NCBI GenBank assembly: GCA_009760855.2
Contig: WPIO01000244.1
Span: 150,001-207,274, forward strand
DNA length: 57,274 nucleotides
Direction of reading: 5' to 3'
DNA from: Cristatella mucedo
Taxonomy: Eukaryota; Bryozoa; Phylactolaemata; Cristatellidae
A program made the translations under genes and the position numbers. The notes beneath the pieces are model-generated. The model did no database searches. It was not told the DNA's origin and was given only the letters and a program-made list of their open reading frames with translations. Below, one piece after another: positions 11,191-22,666 of the stretch (position 1 is the first letter of the stretch; every line of letters begins with the position of its first letter).

Positions 11191-11854
11191 CCTGGGTATT
11201 TGTGGGCAAAAGGTGGAGGAATGCACGTCTCTCAAGCGCTAGCCGCCCGCGGGAAAGCGGAGTAATCTCGGGGGGAGGGGGCGAAGGCTGGCGCTGAGGT
11301 CCTACCTACGGGCTTTATCTCTCGGCGCTGCCGATTGGTCTATTGCTGCCGCACGCCGGCTGGCGGGGCTTGGTGCGGGTGTCCTGCTAGGGGCGCCCCG
11401 TACCGCCGACGTCGGCGCGTCGTCGCTAGCGGCCGACCCCGGCTAGCTCCGTCGCGGCCGCCCGGCGATGGCGGTCTGCCGTGACCTGCTACGACCTGCC
11501 GCGCCGCAGCTTCGAGTTCGCCAGGGCTGCCGTCTTCACTTCCTGCAGCGGCGGCGGCGGCAGCACAAGGCCAGTCGAACGTGCAGGCGCACGCGCACCG
11601 CTCGCAGCGGCTGCTGCGGCACGCGCACCGCCCGCCGCAGCAGCCGCTGCGAGCGGCGGCGGCAGCTGCCGGCAGTGCGAGACGTTTCTTTTCCCCGACG
11701 GTGCAGAGATCAGCTCCGCAGCGGCACCTGCGGCGGAGCCGATTCTACAGCGCGCGTCGCGGCAGCCACGACTCGCGCCGTATCACTACTCATTCGGTCG
11801 TCTGCAGCCGCCGTCTGGGTCGTCCGAACGGTCTGGCTGTTTACACTCAATAAA
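11191..11854. other. GC-rich stretch before the long LINE; no gene supported
   Basis: CpG-rich with GGC/GCA runs. A plus-strand open frame runs from 11468 straight into the LINE, but the part before 11855 is a low-complexity Arg/Ala-rich translation with no motif. An inverted CCAAT box (GATTGGTC) is visible near 11332. It may be a promoter region; evidence is weak. Confidence 0.3.
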
Positions 11855-13576
11855 CACTCGAGGGTGACCGATCGCTTCTCTCGATTCTTTGTGCAGAAGA
11901 TAGACAAGATTAGGGAATCCATCCCTGCGATGACAACCTTCCCACTAGAATGCTGTTCCTCGGTTCCTGGCTGCGCCTCAATGTCTGCATTTAAGCAGGT
12001 CACTAGTGATCTAGTCCTAAAGCTCGTATCTCAATCAAAGAAGACAACAAGTCCACTGGACCCTATTCCCACTGTTCTGCTCCTACGTTGCATTGATCTG
12101 CTGCTGCCATGCATAACTAACATCATTAATATGTCATTAGCCTCAGGTCAGGTCCCAGCACCTTTCAAAAGAGCTGTAGTCAGGCCACTTCTCAAGAAAG
12201 CTACACTTGACCAAGAGAACTTGAGCAACTACCGCCCAGTCTCCCTTCTACCATTCCTATCCAAGACACTGGAACGGGTCGTGGCGGACCAGCTGAACTC
12301 CTATATCAAAACCTCACACCTTGCTAGTAAGTTCCAGTCTGGCTTTAGAGCTAATCACTCCTCAGAGTCAGCATTGCCTCGGGTATACAACGACCTGCTT
12401 AGGAATGCAGACATGGGTAGAGTGTCTCTTCTTGTTTTGCTCGATCTTTCGGCAGCTTTTGATACCATCGATCACAAAGTTCTTCTAGAGCGCCTCTCAT
12501 CTCGCCTGGGCATCACTGGCACTGCTCTGCAGTGGTTCAGGTCCTATCTCAGTGGGAGACTCCAGAGTATTGACGTGAATGGACAAAGATCATCTGAAGT
12601 ACCTCTAAAATATGGAGTACCTCAGGGCTCTCTGCTAGGTACGGTCCTTTTCACGGTTTATACTCTCCCTCTTGCTGATGTGATTGCCAAGCACAATCTA
12701 GGCTTTCACTTCTATGCGGATGACACCCAGTTGTACCTTTGCTTTGATCCCTCCCAGCCTTCGAGCACCTCAAATTCTCTCAACTCACTTGCTGCATGCA
12801 TTGATGACATCAGCACATGGATGGCAGCAAATTTTCTAAAACTAAATGATGATAAAACTAACTAACTAGTTATGGGCAAACCCAGTGTGATTCAGAAATT
12901 GGAAAGACTGACTTTCAAAATTGGCTCTGCCAGCATATCTCCAGTTGAATCAGCTCGAAATCTAGGTGTCATATTCCAAAGCGACCTCTCGTTAGACGAC
13001 CACATCAGCTCCACAGTCAAATCTGCCTATTTTCAGCTTCATAACATTGCTAAAATTTGGGCTTGTTTAGATAAGGATACCACGTCCAAGTTGGTCCATG
13101 CATTCGTGACATCCCGTCTCGACTTCTGCAACTCACTGCTTACTGGCCTACCAGCATGTGCGATCAGGCGATTGCAGCTGGTGCAAAACTCGGCAGCTAG
13201 GCTTGTCTGTCGTGAGCGTCGCAGTTGCCACATTACTCCACTTCTCGCCGACCTGCACTGGCTACCAGTGAGGCAACGGATTGACTTCAAGGTTTTGTCG
13301 CTCACTTTTAGGTCTCTTCATTCTATGGCTCCACCCTATCTTTCAGATATACTACCCCATCAGGCCAAGCATCGTACCACTCGCTTTTCGGAATCCAACA
13401 GTCTAGAAATACCTCATACAAACCTTAAATCCTTTGGAGACCGTGCATTTAGCTCGTATGCTCCCAAAGCCTGGAACTCCCTCCCGACCTGCGTCAGAAC
13501 ATCCCCTGACCTGACCACATTTAAAAGAAACTTAAAAACACACCTATTTAGGACAGCATTTAGTGGGTCCCTGTGA
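11855..13576 (+). pseudogene. Family A LINE reverse transcriptase, one internal stop
   Basis: This is the ORF2 C-terminal two thirds of an L2-like non-LTR retrotransposon. Visible RT blocks in order are NYRPVSLLPFLSKTLERVV, FQSGFRANHS, LLVLLDLSAAFDTIDH, YGVPQGSLLGTVLF and the catalytic HFYADDTQLYL, with YADD at 12713-12724. The C-terminal part has [18 protein letters not shown] and a short zinc-knuckle-like region. The only break is a TAA at 12863-12865, where sister copies have a leucine codon; the frame then resumes and ends at 13576. The N-terminal endonuclease domain is absent. The element is dead by truncation but is the least mutated copy here. Confidence 0.88.
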
Positions 13577-13812
13577 TTTGTCCTTGATGTGCTTATGCGT
13601 GCTGACACTGTGGATGCTGCCACTAACCACATTTGCATGCGGACCCTGTGCATGTCACCCCTAACCATATCATTCATTTTGTTTGTTTTTCAAGCATGAT
13701 TTTACTTAGTATTCTATTGCATATCACTTTGCAGAAAAATGTAAAGCGCCTAGAAAGAGATTACGTTCTCTGAGGGCGCTTTATCAAGTGCAATATTATT
13801 ATTATTATATAG
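11855..13812 (+). mobile_element. Family A L2-like LINE, best-preserved copy
   Basis: Starts just upstream of a VTDRFSRFFVQKIDKIRESI-type linker, runs through the whole reverse transcriptase and C-terminal region, and ends with 3' UTR, the hairpin tail (AAAGCGCC ... GGGCGCTTTATC) and ATTATTATTATT. The upstream endonuclease domain is missing, so the copy is 5'-truncated. The tail repeat and protein motifs place it in or near the L2 clade. Confidence 0.9.
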
Positions 13813-13877
13813 GAGAGGACAATTATCCCCCGCGACGGAGGCGGCGGTGCAGTGAACGATGCGAGCCGCCTGAGTGG

Positions 13878-13993
13878 GTGAGGCTTCTGCCGAGGCCGCC
13901 GCCACCGCCAAAAAGCAGCAGCCGCCGCCAAAAAGCAGCCGCCGCCGTCAAAAAGCAGCAGCCGCCGCCAAAAAGCAGCCGCCGCCGCCAAAA
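13878..13993 (+). repeat. GCC/AAAAAGCAG minisatellite
   Basis: Alternating AAAAAGCAGC and GCCGCCGCC blocks, about five units of 17-20 bases, directly before a SINE. The lysine/proline and alanine-rich open frames over it are repeat artefacts. Confidence 0.85.
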
Positions 13994-14145
13994 ATGCCGA
14001 CCTGGTTTGGTCCAGCGGTTAAGGTGCTCGCCCCCGACCAAGGTCTGGCTGAGGTCGTGGGCTCGAGCCCGAGGCATATGTGAAGCGCCTGAATATAGAT
14101 TTAAGTTCTCTTGGGGCGCTATACAAATAAATTATATTATTTATA
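13994..14145 (+). mobile_element. SINE family 1, full length
   Basis: A tRNA-like head (TGGTTTGGTCCAGCGGTTAA for the A-box region, GTGGGCTCGAGCCC for the B box) is joined to a tail AAGCGCC...GGGCGCTATACAAAT that closely resembles the end of the family A LINE. Confidence 0.85.
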
Positions 14146-15009
14146 TTTACAAAGCAGCCACCGCCGCCGCCCACCGCTGGACGCTGCAGCTTGGCGGGGG
14201 CGGAACAGGGTAGGGTCGGCGGTGGTAAGGGACATGACCTGGGGTGGCGGCCGCTAACGGCCGGCGGAGCGGGGCGCGCGAGGAGCAGCCGGGCGCCGCG
14301 GCCGGAGCCGCAACGACCCGTGCAACTCCGCGAAGCCGAGCGACTCTAGCTTTCGCTGGCACATTTCCTTACTCCCGCACCTTTTCAACAGCTCCGCAGA
14401 CAACTGACGGCTGGCAGCCGGTGTCGTCACAGCGAGCGTGGCCGCAAGACTGGTGTCCGCCTGTCGAACCGAGGATTCGGAGCAGCAACAGCGACCTTTG
14501 AAGGGTCGACTCTTTTCCTCCGCACTAAGCCAACCTGCTGGGTATAGGATACCTTATTGTTCTGGATCATAGCCGGTAATTAAGTAAGACGCACAAAAAC
14601 GCTTTCACCAAACCTTTGCACTTCGGCCTGCTCCTAAAGGAACGACCAGTGTCCAGCCACCTGTTGTACCCACACTGCTTTATTAGATTAGAGCAACTAA
14701 TACCCGTATGACAACAATAAGATAGTGACAAAAAACAACACGGTGAAGAATTGCCCGCTGTCGGGTACTGTATGCTGACCAGCGTGACGCGTACTGTATG
14801 TGAAGCAGCCAAGTTGATGGCCGTTGCTGCACCTCGGTATTCACGAGTCGCACTGAACTGCCCTACAGGTACCAGATTGTTATTCAATTCTCTAGTTTCT
14901 CGCTAAGATGCACTACCTCTGTGCACGCTGCAGATCAGCCAGCTCCTTCTCATCCGTTCACTGCAGCCAAGTGGCCAAGTAAAGACCGGGCTTTCATTTT
15001 GTAATAAAA
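14146..15009. other. No gene recognised
   Basis: GC-rich to about 14.35 kb, then mixed composition. There is a minus-strand open frame at 14567-14887, but no motif or splice context was recognised. Confidence 0.3.
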
Positions 15010-15230
15010 GGTGTGTTCAAGCTCCTTTTCAAATGACGTCATGTCAAGTGATTTCGTGACATTAAACAAGAGTGAGGTCCAGGCTTTGGGAGCATAGGAA
15101 CAAAAGGCACGGTCTCCAATGAAGTTGAAGATCGCACGAGGAATAGCTCAACTATTTGAGCCAGAAAAGCATGAGTAGTACCATGCTTGACCTGGTGGGA
15201 GTGATTGGAGCGACAACGAAAGCGAAAGTG
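15010..15230 (-). mobile_element. L2-like LINE fragment, diverged
   Basis: The minus strand shows a degenerate version of the AWNSLP region of the LINE ORFs. It abuts a plus-strand LINE fragment, giving a head-to-head arrangement. Confidence 0.5.
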
Positions 15231-15244
15231 GTTTATCAAAGCCA

Positions 15245-15420
15245 AGCTTGTCTATGCGTCTATGACACGACTAGATTTTTGCAACTAAGTGCTTGCACGT
15301 CTTCCTGCATCCGGAAGACGCATGCAGTTGTTGCAGAATTCTCCAGCGAACGGCTTGTCAGTCCTGAACTGCGAACTGACTGCCACGCTGTTAAGGCTTC
15401 CTATCTGCAGGATCCAATCC
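15245..15420 (+). mobile_element. L2-like LINE fragment, diverged
   Basis: The plus strand encodes VLARLPASGRRMQLLQNSPA, the counterpart of the [18 protein letters not shown] stretch in family A. Confidence 0.55.
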
Positions 15421-15784
15421 TGTAATCCTTCCAATCTGCACTTCAACGATCCGCTGTACCCATCTGAAGTACTTGCTCCTCTGCTGCAGAGGCCGAGCCA
15501 CAAGGTTTACCTGGGCGAGCACGGTCCACATCCGCTTTTATCTAGGAGGGCAAGACGGACAAGATGTTTCATGTATCGCGAGGGAGCAAGAACTGTAATT
15601 AATGAAAGATCATAGCACAACAGTTTTTCGCATGGGCCATCGTTTGAGTCAGTTGCAATCAAGTCCTCATCAAAGACAATGCCTCTCACTGTTGCGATAC
15701 ACCGACCTCATTCTGGCTGTCTAAGCTTGTTTATAGAGAAGTTTTCGGAGTTCCTCGCTAAAATATTTGTGTGTGACAGGCCGT
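15421..15784. other. No gene recognised
   Basis: A minus-strand open frame at 15507-15689 has no known motif. This may be more decayed LINE sequence. Confidence 0.3.
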
Positions 15785-18330
15785 AACTGATTGCTGGAGA
15801 CTTCAATATTCACGTTGACAACTCTATCAACACCCAAGTCCACTTATTTCTACACTGCCTGGAGAATTTTGGTTTGGTCCAACACGTTAATCATACCGGT
15901 TAACCATCACGTCAATCATGCCGGTGGCCATACTCTAGATCTCGTGATCACTAAGGATGTCTTCCCCACTGACCTTGTGGTGTGCCTGCTGACCCTCTTG
16001 GATCATTGTTCGGTCTCGTTTACTGTTTCTGCTCCCTTGTACGTACAGGGTAATGTTGAACTTTCTAGCTACGTAACTAAAAAAGCATTGCTATCGACAC
16101 ATTTTTGAAATCTGTTCGTGGTGCAGGTCTTCTTGATCTGCACCCAGACTCGACCGACAGCCTCGATACCCTCACTGGTGCAGGGAACATGACGCTCAGT
16201 AGTGCTCTTGACAAGCATGCTCCTGTTCTATCTGTGTTCAAAGTCGTGGAGACTTTCCATTTACAAAAAGAACTTCAAAAGATGCGCCATGTTAAGCGAA
16301 GCTTGAACTTCTTCTTAAGAAATAGGGGTCTGATGCAGATCTAGTCAATTTCAAAGACTTCCTTCGAGTCTAAACCCGGAAGCTTAAAAAGCCAGCGCTT
16401 CTATTTTCACTCAAAACTGAATTCCTGCCAGTCGGACCCTAGAAAGATTTATTAGACAGTAAGCCATTTACTGGCCAATGCTGAGAGTTCTGACTAAACA
16501 GATATCAACGGCTCAGCCGAAAAGTTTTCAGTCATTTTACTGAAAAGCAATTGTGCACATTCGCGCCTCCACAAAGCCCTCTCCGAGTAAAGCGATTGTG
16601 GAATCACAACCTGTGACCTTCCTTAAAAGGTTTTCTGAGATTTCTGCATGTAATGTGGCTACTTTAATAAGGTTTAGTAAAAAGAGCTCGTCTCCTGAAG
16701 ACCCTGTACCATCATCTCTGTGGTCTTCACTGGCAGATCAACTTGGCCCAGCCATAACAGAGATTTTTACTGCTTCTTTGGAAACAGGGGTTGTACCCAA
16801 GTTCTTCAAATTGGCAATCGTTAGGCCCATATTTAAAAAGCCTGGATTAGATACAGAAGTGCAAACTGTCGCCTAGTTTCCCTTCTTCCTTTTTGTCAAT
16901 GATTCATGAAAAAATTGTCGCTAAGCAGCTGGTGGCACATATTGAAAAGAATGAAATGTCAGAGACATTTCGATAGGGATTCAAGAGGCAGCACTCCACT
17001 GAAACTGCTCTCCTCCGTGTTTGCAATGACATTATATGTGGCAGCGATGACGGGAATGCCGTAATAGATTGAGAGCAACAATTGGTCTTGCAGACAAGGC
17101 ACTGGAGTGGTTTAAATCGTACTTGTCCGAGAGTGTTCAATCCGTGTCGTGTGGTGGTCAGGTCTCACCCACGAGTCCGGTAACCTGTGGAGTCTCTCAA
17201 GGGTCCGTCCTCGGTCCCTTGCTGTTCTCTATTTATATTCAAACTCTGGGAAAGGTGATTAAGGCCCATGTAATAGGATATCACTTTTATGCTGACTATA
17301 CTTAGCTATATTTGTCATTAAAACCGTCGGAATCTGCTGATAAAGTGAATACTTGCCTTGCCGAAATTCGATCCTGGATGTCGGACAACTTCCTAAACTA
17401 AATGAATATAAAACTGAAATGCTGCACATAGGAAACCCTAAGCGTGTGGCTGGATTAGAAGGCTTTACTCGTCTAATAGGTAATGCTGTTGTGCGACCAA
17501 CGCCACGTGCTCAAAATGTAGGTGTCATTCTCGACAGCAGCCTAAATTTGAAAAGTTTCATTCAGAAGACTGCTTCAACAGCTAGCCATCACGTCCGGTC
17601 CCTATATAAGATTAGGAGCTGTCTTCCACAGTGGCTTGAAAAACATTTAACTAACTCCTTAGTTCTGTCTCGGCTTAATTATTGTAATTCTCTTTTAGCT
17701 GGGCTACCAAAAAAGCAACTAGGCCACTGCAAATGGCTATGAATATGGCTGTAAGGCTAGTTTTCAAGTCCCAGAGGTTTGACCATGTGTCTCCTTTGCT
17801 AAAAGAGTTGGGATGACTGCCAATTGATCAACGGATACAGAGCCAAGTTTGTATGCTGACCCACAAGGCCGGCCACGGCGTGGCTCCTCCATACCTAGCT
17901 GAACTGCTGCACCAGTTTTAGCCTCCTCGGGCCCTCAGATCCTGTGTGGACAATAAAATAGATTTGTTATTCCTCCGCTTAAAGACCATTGGCGACAGAA
18001 GCTTTTGTTCTGCAAGTCCTAGACTGTGGAGCTCGCTTCCATAATTCTTACCCAACGACAACTACTCTCCTGCTGCCGACTATGGCTCATCTTTTTCAGC
18101 CATCCTGAACTGCTACTTCTATGCTACTCACTACCTCAACTGCTCTCCTAACTCTGCTATGCTTCCCACTTTCTCTTTGTTGCATGAGACGAAGTCTGTT
18201 GGCTACCGAATGCGTACCGAAAGCCGCTTAGGCTGTGAGTGGGCTATACAAAACTCTCCTGCGTAACACCCACATAATCTTCCTTCGTAACACCCACATA
18301 GCTTTTTTGGCTTTGTGGTGTTACTGACGG
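15785..18330 (+). mobile_element. Family B L2-like LINE, long decayed copy
   Basis: It begins inside the endonuclease domain (AGDFNIHVD, then GGHTLDLVITKD) and continues through RT blocks (GVSQGSVLGPLLFSIY near 17190) and the C-terminal part with GNPKRVAGL. It ends in the CTCCTGCGTAACACCCACAT tail, here partly duplicated. The catalytic motif reads HFYADYT followed by a stop instead of YADDT, and several frameshifts are present, so it is inactive. Open pieces are 15791-16108, 16105-16344, 16553-16876, 17069-17305 and 17353-17742. Confidence 0.85.
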
Positions 18331-18380
18331 AGATTAATACATACGTACATACAAACATACGTACATACAAACAAACATTC

Positions 18381-18478
18381 GGGCGCTTCACAAATGCCAC
18401 GGGGCTTGAGTTCACCACCTCGGCCAGACCTTGGTAGGGGCGAGCACCTTAACCACTGTGCCAAACCAGCTGATTGCC
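18381..18478 (-). mobile_element. SINE family 1, tRNA-like half
   Basis: On the minus strand: GGTTAAGGTGCTCGCCCCTA and the family body, with a degraded B box and only the first stem of the tail. Confidence 0.65.
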
Positions 18479-18539
18479 AATACATTCAAATTTAGTTAAT
18501 CAACGGAGCCGGAGAAGGTACAAGGCTTAGGTGTTGTGA

Positions 18540-20225
18540 TTGGCGGATTACACGGGCAAGTTGGAGAGTTTAAACTGCAAAAAAAAAGCGAACCGAGCAC
18601 AGAACCATGACGTACCCCCGTACTTCAGTGTTCCGCGGATGATCTTTGTTGGTTCACACGGTTACTCTGGAGTCTCCCACTGAGGTAGGATCTCAAACAG
18701 TGCAATGCAGTGCCAATAATGCCTAGCTGAGATGAGAGCCGCTCAAGAAGGACTTAGTGATCAATTGTATCAAACTCTACCGAAAGATCAAGCAAACCAA
18801 GCAGAGAGACTGTCCCCAAAGCCTTAATTCCTGAGAAGATCGTTATACACCCTAAGCAATGCTGACTCTGTGGAGTAATTGGCCCCAGCTCTAGTCTGGA
18901 AATAAATTGGTAGGACTGAGGTTTCTATGTGAGAGTTCGGCTGGTCTGCCACAACTCGTTCCAGGGTCTTTGACTGGAACGGTAGAAGCGAGACAATTTC
19001 GGAAGGATGTTAAGTTCTCTTGGTATACTGTGGCCTTTTTATCTAGTTACCTAGCAACAGCCTTTTTGAAAGGCGAAGGGAAATTACCTTTGGGTAAGGA
19101 CATATTTATTATGCTAGTAATGCATGGCAACAGCAGATCTATGAATAGTAGAAGTAGGGCAGTGGGAATATTGTCCAGAGGACAAGTAGTCATCTTTGAC
19201 TGGTAGATGAATTTCAGGATGAGGTCACTCGTGGCCTTCTCGAATATAAACATTGAGGTAGTGCACGAAATTGAGGGATTGGGGTGCTGTGTAGATGTTA
19301 TTGAAGGACATGAGTCCAGAGGGGCTGCTGCTATCTTATGGATGGACTCTCTGATTTTGTCTATCTTGCTGACAAAAAGGTTGAGAAGCGATCGGCTAGG
19401 TTACCACAAGGATTACTAGGTGAGGAGATTACATTGAAGAGGGTTAAGGAGATGATTGATTGTAGACATCGGCATTTTTGGATTGTGCATCTGTGATTCA
19501 ACAATATTTTTTGTGTAGAAGTTAGACTTGGCTTGTGCTAGGATTGGTTGGTATGATCTACAGTAGTCTTTAAGCGCCTGATAATGGATAGTCAGTCCTT
19601 ATTTTTTATATGCTTTCTCAATCTTTCACTCAGTAGACCTAGCTAGTGTAATGTCTGCTGTAAGCCCTCTTGGAGAGGGCTCACGTTGCGCTTAGTCAGA
19701 GGTGCAAACTCGTTCAGTACGTCAGTAAGTGTCGTGTTGTAGCATTATACCAATGACGATGGTCGAAGGCAATTGCGAAGCAGGTACAAAGAAGATATTT
19801 TCTCTCTGACACCATCGATGTCAAGGTTCTTGAAGTTTCGCGATTCACAGATGATTTTAGATGCGGAGGAGGGCACACGCTGTACACTGAACGAAATCCG
19901 GTTGTAATCGGATGACCACAATTTCGGTGATATTAGGGGATGATAGCTTATACTTTTGTGAAAATATTTGATCGAGTGTGTGACCCTTGTTGTGAGCAGG
20001 ATCATGCACATGAGTCATGAGAGAATAAGAGTCTGTCACTAGTGCCTGAAATTCAGCACTTGAGGCGTCAGCTAAGTCGTCAAAATGTATATCCGTGCGT
20101 GGCTCCACAACGCCACGATGGCTAAGTGGCCAACGTATGAGAGTTACGTGCAGCACACTGAAAGCCAAACTGAAAGCGCAAGTGAATTGTGGTGCTCGAA
20201 GTAGCTTTGACAATGCATTCTCTTA
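18540..20225 (-). mobile_element. Family A LINE, 5' portion with endonuclease remnant
   Basis: Reading down the minus strand from about 20.2 kb gives an endonuclease remnant (DIHFDDLADASSAEFQALV, then NKGHTLDQIFS). An RT N-terminal part follows near 19.05-19.25 kb (LLLPCITSIINMSL), and the copy stops near the GVPQGS region at about 18.54 kb. Frame-broken; the 3' end is absent. It is one of few copies here retaining endonuclease sequence. Confidence 0.7.
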
Positions 20226-21229
20226 GCTGATGAAGCTACTGAATGGTATCCTGTATTCGGAGCGCGATTGAGCGCCCGGAGCACACATTTGAAAGGCATG
20301 GTGAAATGTAACCCGAAGGCAGGTTCAGCCTAGTAGATGGACGGGATTGTTAGCCACCAAAAACAAGTCGCAGTTAGGGCGACGGGCATGGAGATTCTGA
20401 ATCAACAGGCGACGACTCAACCTCAATCTGGTTGGGACTCGAGGAAGTCATCAGCTCAGAGAGCAATTCTCTTGCTACTTGTAAAAGCCAATCGGAAATG
20501 AAGAAGTCGGCTTGTGTAGCAGCAGCTGTCTAAAACCTGCGAATGGGAAGTGAAGTTCGGCAAGTGAGTCATTATAGGCCTATCAGGCGCTGTACCAGAA
20601 AGCCCTAGAAACCAGGTAAAAGCCCAGTCTGCAACCGAAAGTCCGAGAGTAAATGACCGTCCGCCGACTTCGGGACTGGAGAAAGGCCAGCTTGATATCC
20701 CTCTACTTTCGTCTTGGAGGAGCGCCAGAGTAGCGATACTTTATCTATGGAGGTGTTGTGCAAAGGGGAGATAACTTATCATTAATAGTTCGAGTACTGG
20801 GCTGTACACAGGGTTGTCCCGATGCTGATATGGCCGCACAGTTTGCTGCTAGCTTGAACGCGGTCCGCGTAACTGCTGCAGGGGCGTTATCACTTCCGGA
20901 ATAGGGGAGCTCTGCGAAATCAGTCAATTTACCGAAGGCCAGCTTCGAAGAAGAAGCTCGAGCGAATCGATCGATTAGTCGAGCAATCAATTAATAACCG
21001 TTAGGGCAGATGGTGAACTGCTAAGCCGAACGGCACTCGAAAGAAGGAAAAAGGCGAAGCGAAAAGCGAAAAGGACGCTGAAACGCTGGTGGCTGACAGT
21101 GCGTTGCCACCTCTCAGGCGGCTTGTCATGTAAGAGATCGGTAGATCAAGCAACAGGTGCATTAGCAGCGTGGCAATACACTCCAAAACCAATCGTCGAG
21201 CTTAGTTGCCCTGACTTAGGATGACATGC
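20226..21229. other. No gene recognised
   Basis: Two short minus-strand open frames (20745-20990, 21001-21192) lack motifs. The stretch may include the flank of the adjacent gypsy remnant. Confidence 0.3.
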
Positions 21230-21800
21230 TGATTTAATGGGACTGCATCGGCTTGATGCAGTCAGACTGTTTGCCAATTGAGCATCCTCCTATCGGACTC
21301 ATAGTGCAGAAGCGCATGAAAGAGTCCTGGAAGATTCAGTGAAAGGAGGGATTGAGGACAATTCTCCGTCCTCTTTAGTCGTAGTAAAGAAGAAAGCTAC
21401 GTGCTGCTCGGACTTTAGGGCTATTACTAAGATAAAATAGATTAAAAAAGAGTCGTGGCATTTTCTAAAGACTGACGATAAACTGCATGCTACTGTCTGC
21501 TATTAAATAGTTCACGTCGTAAGATCTTAGGATATCATCAAGTGACGGTTGAGGATACAAGCAAAAATGGCTGTGTGTTATAGGCAGCGGCTCTATGAAT
21601 TAAGGGCTATGCCTTTTGGTTTGTGTATTAGCCAAATTGGAGAGCACCCTATACGGTCAGCACGGGATGACACCTTTGATATACAGTACTTGGATGATGT
21701 GATTGGTTTGGTCACTTTTATAAGCGAGAGCTAGAGAGGTCAACTGAAGCTCTAGATCAGTGGAAGCTCGGCCTAAATAAAGTTACAGGCTGCTAGAGTG
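21230..21800 (+). pseudogene. Ty3/gypsy-like reverse transcriptase remnant
   Basis: Broken plus-strand frames give the typical gypsy RT order: a GGIEDNSPSSLVVVKKK stretch with CSDFRAITK, then GYHQVTVED, then YELRAMPFGLC, then FDIQYLDDVIG with the YxDD catalytic motif. Several stops and frameshifts separate them, so this is a dead copy. No LTRs, protease, RNase H or integrase were recognised. Confidence 0.8.
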
Positions 21801-22666
21801 TGTTACTATTGGCTCGGATATAGGCCTTCAGAGTATTGCCAGGGCATTCAGGGCTGCAGAGGCTGGCCTGGGCTGTTTCTGGGAAGTAAGGGCGGATCTT
21901 GGAGACCCAGGAAATTTGAGAGAGAGGCAATGGAGACTCGGGGTTGAGCAATATGTGAATCATACGTATTTACGTCATATAATTGATATTAGCTAAAGCC
22001 CGCTAAAGGTGGTTGGCTGCCATACTCGGAGCCGAGGCGGCGGCGGTCGAGCAACGGCGGTCGAGCGGCGGTGGAGCCCAGTCGACCCATCCCAGAAGCC
22101 CGACGAATGGCCCCATCCAGCTCCCACTTCCCAGAAACGGCCCATGAATGGCAGATTATCGTGCCCACCCAAGCCACATCGAGGGCGGGTTAAATGTGCC
22201 TCAGCAGCTGTGTGCACAGGGCCTCCCGTTCGCATCGATGGCGGTCTCCCCTAGAGTCAAGCCACTAAGAATTACTGGTCAAAGTTGGACGTGATTCAAT
22301 CGAGGAGTGCTTCGGCGACTCTGGGTACCTCCAGATGGTGTGATCGCAATTTGGCTTACCGTGATGCATAGGAAAGTTAGGGCTCACAGGCCTGAGAGAC
22401 GAGCTCGATGAGGAAAGCAGGCGGACACCTTGGGAATTAATAGGCTAAGCTGTGCAGTGAGGTTACGTTTTAATTGGGTTAACGTGCGTAGGGATATCTG
22501 AAGAGCGGTGCAAATCCGGCCGAACGACTTGTACCAAGATGCAGCCCAGTGTGACTGCCTCTGAACGGCAACAGATTCAGCGCTCCAGCAGGGCGAATCC
22601 TAGGTAATACATCTGGGGCTCCAACTATGGCAAAGCCTGACAATAAGTAATTCTCTGCTTAAATGG
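21801..22666. other. No gene recognised
   Basis: Mixed composition with a GC-rich patch near 22030-22110. The overlapping open frames at 21989-22254 on both strands carry no motif. Confidence 0.3.

Noticed and set aside
11468-11854. A 465-codon open frame suggesting that the LINE ORF begins upstream in the GC-rich block
   Set aside because: The upstream part is a low-complexity Arg/Ala translation of GC-rich DNA, also open in other frames. LINE similarity starts only at about 11855.
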